This document shows positions 6,817-9,986 of a DNA stretch of 9,986 nucleotides, piece by piece. Position 1 is the stretch's first letter. The number at the start of each line of letters is the position of its first letter. The notes beneath the pieces are model-generated. The model saw only the letters and a list, made by a program, of their open reading frames with translations, had not been told where the DNA came from and made no database searches. The DNA comes from Planctomycetales bacterium 4484_123 (lineage in GTDB: Bacteria > Planctomycetota > Phycisphaerae > SM23-33): assembly GCA_002049885.1 (NCBI GenBank), contig MVCS01000130.1, positions 1 through 9,986 of the forward strand. The letters run 5' to 3'. The translations under genes and the position numbers were made by a program.

Positions 6817-8097
6817 ATGGAATTTCAGGCCGTCAAGGGCACGCGGGACTTCTATCCGGAGCAGATGGCCCTGCGCAACTGGCTGACGGAGACCTGGCGG
6901 AGGGTCTCCATCCGCAATGGGTTCGTCGAGTTCGACGCGCCCATCATCGAGTACCTGGACCTGTTCCGCGTCAAGAGCGGCGATGAGATCGTCTCGCAAC
7001 TCTTCAGCTTCACCGATCGCGGCGGGCGCGAATTGGCACTCCGCCCGGAGATCACCCCCACACTGGCGCGCATGGTCAACGCCCGCATCCACTCGCTGCC
7101 CAGGCCCATCAAGTGGTTCTCCATCCCCCGGCTCTTCCGGGCGGAGAATCCGCAGCGAGGCCGGCTGCGGGAGTTCTTCCAGTGGAATGTGGACATCATC
7201 GGCAGTGGCGAGACCCTCGCTGATGCGGAGTGCATCTTCACGGCGGTGGACCTGCTGGCGGAGGTGGGGCTGACGCCGCAGGACGTGGCGGTTCGCATTG
7301 GTTCCCGGCCGCTGACGGTGGCGGCCCTGCGGCGAGTCGGCGTGCAGGAGGCCGGCATGGAAGCCGCCCTTGCAGCCCTCGACAAGCGACCGAACCTTTC
7401 GGCCGAGGACTTCGCCCGCCTGGCGGCCGAGGCCGGCATCGCGCCTGAGGGCTTGGCCCAATTGTGTGCCTTCCAGGATGCCGGGGACCTCCAGGCTGCC
7501 GCCGAGGCCCTGGGCGGCGGGAAGGAGGTCGAAGAGGAGACCGCCAAGCTCAGGGCCTTGATGGAACAGCTCGGCCACATGGGTGCGGGGGAGTACTGCC
7601 GGCTGGACCTGCGGATCGTCCGCGGGCTGGCCTACTATACGGGCGTGGTGTACGAGATACACGATGCCGGCGGCCGTCTGCGGGCCATCGCTGGCGGGGG
7701 GCGGTACGACAACTTGCTGGAGGTGCTCGGCGGCCCGGAGGTCGGCGCCACCGGCTTCGGCATGGGCGACGTGGTGCTGACCATACTGCTGGCCGAGAAG
7801 CACAAGTTGCCCGACGTGAGCGCCAGGCTGGACTGTTTCGTGGTAAGCGCGGCACCGGGACTGGGACCGGCCGTGCTGGAGGTGGTCGGGGCGCTGCGCA
7901 GGCGGGGCGTGGTGGCTGATTACTCGTTCAAGCGGACCAGCCTGAGCAGGCAGCTCAAGGAGGCCAACCGGCGGCGGGCAGACTATGCCGTCATCGTCCG
8001 CGCCGACGGCTTGGCCGTGAAGGACCTGCGCACGGGCCAGCAGAGGGAAGTATGTCGGGAAGAGCTCCTGGCCGACCCGGGGCGGCATCTGAGTTGA
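6817..8097 (+). CDS. hisS: Histidyl-tRNA synthetase
   Basis: This class II synthetase charges tRNA-His in the cytoplasm. The 426-residue product opens with the hallmark VKGTRDFYP (6-14). Motif 2 is FRAENPQRGRLREFFQ (107-122), preceded by LRPEITPTLAR (75-85). The histidine-binding loop is RGLAYYTG (269-276; RGLDYYTG in E. coli) and motif 3 begins GGGRYDNL (293-300). The motif 3 helix reads GFGMGDVVL (313-321) where E. coli-type enzymes have GFAxGxER, so the usual class II arginine is absent; I recall this variant from PVC bacteria. The C-terminal anticodon-binding domain runs from about 338 (DCFVVS, VADYSFKRTSLSRQLKEAN, YAVIV). The ATG at 6817 with AAGAAGGG six nt upstream is chosen; the frame stays open to 6562, but those codons run through the promoter. 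A HYExAFE gene follows 85 bp later, probably in the same transcript. Confidence 0.97.
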   Translation: MEFQAVKGTRDFYPEQMALRNWLTETWRRVSIRNGFVEFDAPIIEYLDLFRVKSGDEIVSQLFSFTDRGGRELALRPEITPTLARMVNARIHSLPRPIKWFSIPRLFRAENPQRGRLREFFQWNVDIIGSGETLADAECIFTAVDLLAEVGLTPQDVAVRIGSRPLTVAALRRVGVQEAGMEAALAALDKRPNLSAEDFARLAAEAGIAPEGLAQLCAFQDAGDLQAAAEALGGGKEVEEETAKLRALMEQLGHMGAGEYCRLDLRIVRGLAYYTGVVYEIHDAGGRLRAIAGGGRYDNLLEVLGGPEVGATGFGMGDVVLTILLAEKHKLPDVSARLDCFVVSAAPGLGPAVLEVVGALRRRGVVADYSFKRTSLSRQLKEANRRRADYAVIVRADGLAVKDLRTGQQREVCREELLADPGRHLS

Positions 8098-8182
8098 GTC
8101 CGCCCGTGGTGGGCCGGGATGGGTAACTCGCCGCCGCAGTGGCCTGTGGGTGGTCGCGAGGGTGCGGCACCAGAGGGGCATG

Positions 8183-8701
8183 ATGGGCCGGCGCAGCGTA
8201 CATTACGAGGCTGCCTTCGAGTCCTACCTTCAGGCGCGCGGTTGGCCCTACGTGGTGGTGGACGAGGCGCGCAAGGCCGTCTTCGCCGACGTTGCCATCA
8301 AGAGCTTTGATTTCCTGGTGTACTCTCAGGCCGGGCCGAATCTGCTGGTCGATGTCAAGGGCAGGAAATTTCCTGACAGCCGCCGGCCGGCTGCCGGGAG
8401 GTCCCGCGCGTGGGAGAACTGGGTCACGCGCGAGGACGTCGAATCGCTCCAGGAGTGGCAGAACATCTTCGGGGAGGGCTTTCGGGCGGTCTTCGTCTTC
8501 GCGTACTGGCTCCAAGGGCCGCCCAGTCGGGCGCCGTTTGAGGACGTGCACTTTTTCCGGAAACGTCATTATGCCTTCCCGGCCATCGCGCTGGACGAGT
8601 ACGTGGCTGCCATGCGGCCACGCAGCGCGAGGTGGCAGACGGTCTCTATTCCCGCCAGGGTCTTCCATGAGCGAGCGACCGACCTGAGCCGTTTGCTGTG
8701 A
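8183..8701 (+). CDS. HYExAFE-motif protein, candidate PD-(D/E)xK nuclease
   Basis: The 172-residue protein carries HYEAAFESYL at residues 7-16, the signature of a 'HYExAFE' family I associate with planctomycetes. Ordered like a PD-(D/E)xK nuclease are E9/E13 in the first helix, D43 in SFDFLVYS and D57-V-K59 in LLVDVKGRK, followed by a helix with Q90 (DVESLQEWQNIF) and a strand RAVFVFAYWL. The E-D-(E/D)xK order and spacing resemble archaeal Holliday-junction resolvase Hjc. Nuclease activity is inferred; no function is known to me. The C-terminal part has FFRKRHYAFPAIALDEY and RSARWQTVSIP. The ATG at 8183 is preferred, with GAGGGG four nt upstream; an ATG at 8180 is too close and a GTG at 8150 lacks support. 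It lies 85 bp behind hisS with no promoter between. Confidence 0.85.
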   Translation: MGRRSVHYEAAFESYLQARGWPYVVVDEARKAVFADVAIKSFDFLVYSQAGPNLLVDVKGRKFPDSRRPAAGRSRAWENWVTREDVESLQEWQNIFGEGFRAVFVFAYWLQGPPSRAPFEDVHFFRKRHYAFPAIALDEYVAAMRPRSARWQTVSIPARVFHERATDLSRLL

Positions 8702-8715
8702 GGCGGCGGCGAGGC

Positions 8716-8745
8716 TTGCACCCGCTCCGGGCTGCGAGGTAGAAT
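8716..8745 (+). promoter_or_regulatory. Promoter of the first small-protein gene
   Basis: TTGCAC (8716-8721), an 18-bp spacer and TAGAAT (8740-8745) followed by C. The start should be at about 8752, only some six nucleotides before the ATG at 8758, so the message would be nearly leaderless. The resemblance to the ssrA and hisS promoters supports it. Confidence 0.65.
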
Positions 8746-8757
8746 CAGGGTCGAACC

Positions 8758-8952
8758 ATGAGCGGATTGAGAGCGTTGATTGCGGTTTTCCTGGTGCTGG
8801 CGCCGGGGCTTGCCGCGTTGGCCGACGACGGGTTTTCTCCTCCCGAGCCCCGCTCGGCCAGGTTGTGGCAGGCCTACGTGGCGGCCATCGTGGCCGTCCT
8901 CGCCATCTGCGTGCTGGGCTTCAAGAACGCCAAGCGGACGCACCTGGACTGA
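8758..8952 (+). CDS. Small membrane protein, 64 residues
   Basis: The product has an N-terminal signal peptide (LRALIAVFLVLAPGLAALA, cleavage near residue 22), a short exported DDGFSPPEP stretch, one membrane helix (about 39-55, YVAAIVAVLAICVLG) and a basic C-terminal tail FKNAKRTHLD. Predicted topology is N-outside, C-inside. ATG 8758 lies about six nt after the expected transcription start; an AGGG at 8747-8750 falls partly within the -10/start zone, so initiation may not need a Shine-Dalgarno. I do not recognise a function. It heads a run of three small membrane-anchored proteins, but a 111-bp gap separates it from the next. Confidence 0.75.
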   Translation: MSGLRALIAVFLVLAPGLAALADDGFSPPEPRSARLWQAYVAAIVAVLAICVLGFKNAKRTHLD

Positions 8953-9063
8953 AAGACTCTCATACGTGTCCATGCATACCAGCCTTGGACCGGGTGGCCC
9001 GGCAGATTATCGGACGTGCCCGCCCGGTGAATTGTGTGACTTCGGCAGCAAGGAGGTGCCCGC

Positions 9064-9351
9064 ATGAAACAGTTCATCATCGTGGCCCTGGTGTGCATCA
9101 ACGCTGCACTCATAGTGGCGTTGGTCTTCGGGGCGGCCAACCAAAAGGCCTACGGCCAGTTGCTGGGCTCCAACTACCTGGTCATCACCGGCCAGGTCTC
9201 CAGCGACGACGACGCCGTGTGGATCCTCAACCTGGCCCAGCGGCGCCTGGCGGCCCTGCGCTGGAACAAGACCACCAAGCGGCTGATCGGCATTGGCCCC
9301 GGGGGCGGCCGTGACCTGCGGCGTGACTTCGGCCGGCGCAGCAGCGACTAG
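9064..9351 (+). CDS. Small membrane-anchored protein, first of a tandem paralogous pair
   Basis: The 95-residue protein has an N-terminal membrane anchor (residues 4-24, FIIVALVCINAALIVALVFGA) and a short domain with NYLVITG (37-43), DDDAVWILNLAQRRLAAL and a basic, Gly-rich end. It aligns without gaps to residues 42-79 of the next gene's product: Y38/Y43, T42/T47, G43/G48, S46-S47/S51-S52, D50/D55, L62/L67, T70/T75, R73/R78. The pattern is like one or two blades of a beta-propeller, too short to close a fold alone, so it may oligomerise or bind a partner. AGGAGGTG lies five nt before the ATG, among the strongest ribosome binding sites here. The next gene follows after 20 bp. The preceding gap 8953-9063 holds only the small palindrome CCGGG-TGG-CCCGG (8990-9002). 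Confidence 0.86.
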   Translation: MKQFIIVALVCINAALIVALVFGAANQKAYGQLLGSNYLVITGQVSSDDDAVWILNLAQRRLAALRWNKTTKRLIGIGPGGGRDLRRDFGRRSSD

Positions 9352-9371
9352 ACGTCCCTGGAGGTACTACC

Positions 9372-9659
9372 ATGAACGACACCCGCAACATTACCATAGC
9401 CGTCCTGTGCGTCACGGCCACCATCCTGGCCGTCGCCCTGATCCTGATGCACCTCTCGACCGAGGCCTGCGCGGATACGCCCGTGGCCGGGGGGGACTAC
9501 ATCATGGTCACCGGCGCCTACTCCAGCGCCGTGGACATCCTGTACGTCGTGGACCAGCGTCAGGGCAAGCTCAACGCCTACGCCGTGGACCGCACGCGCA
9601 ACCGTTTCGAGCCGCGGGAACAGATCGACCTGCGAAAGCTCTTCCGCACCAGCCGGTAG
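9372..9659 (+). CDS. Small membrane-anchored protein, second of a tandem paralogous pair
   Basis: Also 95 residues: a membrane segment (about 7-28, ITIAVLCVTATILAVALILMHL), then a domain on the outer side with DYIMVTGAYSSAVDILYVVD (42-61), KLNAYAVDRTRNRFE and a charged end IDLRKLFRTSR. The middle reads like a propeller blade ('D-x-LYVVD ... KLNAY'), matching the upstream paralogue in register. The last third differs between the two, which suggests specialised roles. GGAGGT sits six nt before the ATG; the 20-bp gap to the previous gene implies one transcript. Function unknown; the strong ribosome binding sites of both genes suggest abundant products. Confidence 0.86.
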   Translation: MNDTRNITIAVLCVTATILAVALILMHLSTEACADTPVAGGDYIMVTGAYSSAVDILYVVDQRQGKLNAYAVDRTRNRFEPREQIDLRKLFRTSR

Positions 9660-9718
9660 GGCGGCAGTCCCAGACAGACCCAACGGGCCTCCTGAGCCAC
9701 AATAACGCGGTGCCAGGG

Positions 9719-9770
9719 CTCAGGACTGGCGGAGCGCAACATAACATATATTATCGGACCTCAGGACTGG
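9719..9770. repeat. 11-bp direct repeat flanking an AT-rich island
   Basis: CTCAGGACTGG occurs at 9719-9729 and again at 9760-9770, a 41-bp period; similarity continues weakly into the next 11 bases (GG..CGCA shared). Between the copies lies the near-palindromic AT stretch ATAACATATATTAT (9741-9754), striking in this GC-rich sequence. It lies between the converging small-protein and glycyl-tRNA synthetase genes. A remnant of a small insertion or a regulatory tandem repeat are both possible. Confidence 0.6.
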
Positions 9771-9794
9771 GGGTTCGCAGGTAAGTGGCTGGCG

Positions 9795-9807
9795 GCGGGC
9801 TGCCCGC
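9795..9807. terminator. GC palindrome between convergent genes
   Basis: GCGGG (9795-9799), a CTG loop and CCCGC (9803-9807) form a perfect short hairpin in the convergent gap 9660-9885. It could stop transcription from either side, but there is no T tract. Confidence 0.22.
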
Positions 9808-9810
9808 AGC

Positions 9811-9828
9811 GGGTTGGCCGGGTTGGCC
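9811..9828. repeat. Two tandem copies of a 9-bp repeat
   Basis: GGGTTGGCC is repeated head to tail at 9811-9819 and 9820-9828. It is non-coding and may reflect slippage. The remainder of 9660-9885 shows no gene; the minus-strand frame across it gives a Pro/Arg-rich string typical of chance. Confidence 0.5.
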
Positions 9829-9885
9829 ACAGCGGCCGGTTGCAGTTCGGATGGCCCTAGCGGGCTTGGCGGCCGGCGGGGTCGG

Positions 9886-9986
9886 TCAGGCGGCGGGCTC
9901 TGCCTCGAGGCGTTCGCGGACGTATTGCAGGACGCAGGAGGCGTCAATACGGTCCTGGCGGAGTGAGTCGCGGTCGCGGATGGTGA
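9886..9986 (-). CDS. glyQS: Glycyl-tRNA synthetase, C-terminal 32 residues (5' part outside window)
   Basis: Read from the right edge on the minus strand, the frame gives TIRDRDSLRQDRI, then a helix LQYVRERLEAEPAA, and a TGA at 9888-9886. This matches the C-terminus of the anticodon-binding domain of the single-chain (alpha-2, eukaryote-like) glycyl-tRNA synthetase, which typically ends with R-D-R-D-(T/S)-x-x-Q-x-R-(V/I) and a final helix. The two-subunit bacterial enzyme ends differently. The rest of the gene lies beyond the window, so identity rests on about 30 residues. It converges on the small-protein genes and makes a second synthetase within 2 kb of hisS. Confidence 0.75.
   Translation of the reverse strand, partial: TIRDRDSLRQDRIDASCVLQYVRERLEAEPAA

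Noticed and set aside
6484..8181. 565-codon minus-strand frame opposite hisS
   Set aside because: Antisense of a clear hisS gene; no motif, and composition is typical of a GC-rich shadow frame.
9720..9947. 75-codon minus-strand frame at the right end
   Set aside because: Pro/Arg-rich chance frame overlapping the GlyRS C-terminus in another frame and spanning the repeats.
1..9986. CRISPR arrays, insertion sequences, transposases or integrases
   Set aside because: No spaced repeat array, terminal inverted repeats or recombinase motifs were seen in either strand.

Overview
The window comes from a GC-rich bacterium, most likely a planctomycete or close relative in the PVC superphylum. The clues are a HYExAFE-motif protein, a histidyl-tRNA synthetase of the 'RGLAYYTG / GFGMGDVV' type, a secreted FlgD-Ig plus NHL-propeller protein, a divergent uroporphyrinogen decarboxylase-like protein and a set of tiny membrane-anchored proteins. 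This assignment rests on protein recognition by eye; no search was run.

Layout. (1) Positions 1-447: the 3' end of a less GC-rich gene (about 53% by hand count) whose FYxEREWR motif recalls AbiGi-type abortive-infection antitoxins, followed by a 25-codon ORF coupled through ATGA. This tract abuts the 3' end of ssrA, a classic integration site for islands. (2) 448-843 (minus): a complete tmRNA with tag ADYGYRMAA. (3) 814-2484 (minus): an orphan FHA-GAF-histidine kinase whose last 10 codons run into the tmRNA 5' end and whose C-terminal tail covers the ssrA promoter. (4) 2787-3917 (plus): a URO-D/methyltransferase-like protein, divergent from the kinase. (5) 4002-6547 (minus): a secreted NHL-repeat protein broken by one -1 frameshift near 4850, then a possible 32-residue peptide. 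(6) 6680-8701 (plus): a strong promoter, a structured leader, hisS and a HYExAFE protein that looks like a PD-(D/E)xK nuclease. (7) 8716-9659 (plus): a second promoter and three small membrane-anchored proteins, the last two tandem paralogues with strong Shine-Dalgarno sites. (8) 9660-9885: a convergent intergenic region with short repeats and an AT-rich island. (9) 9886-9986 (minus): the last 32 residues of a glycyl-tRNA synthetase, cut by the window edge.

Most of the window is housekeeping (trans-translation, two aminoacyl-tRNA synthetases) mixed with lineage-specific genes. Three promoters (ssrA, hisS, small-protein gene) share TTGCAN, a 17-18 bp spacer and TA(T/G)AATC, which probably shows this organism's housekeeping sigma preference. 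The points most worth following are the island-like left edge at ssrA, the kinase/ssrA overlap, the HYExAFE candidate nuclease behind hisS, and the tandem small-protein pair. I did not find a clearly new multi-gene system.
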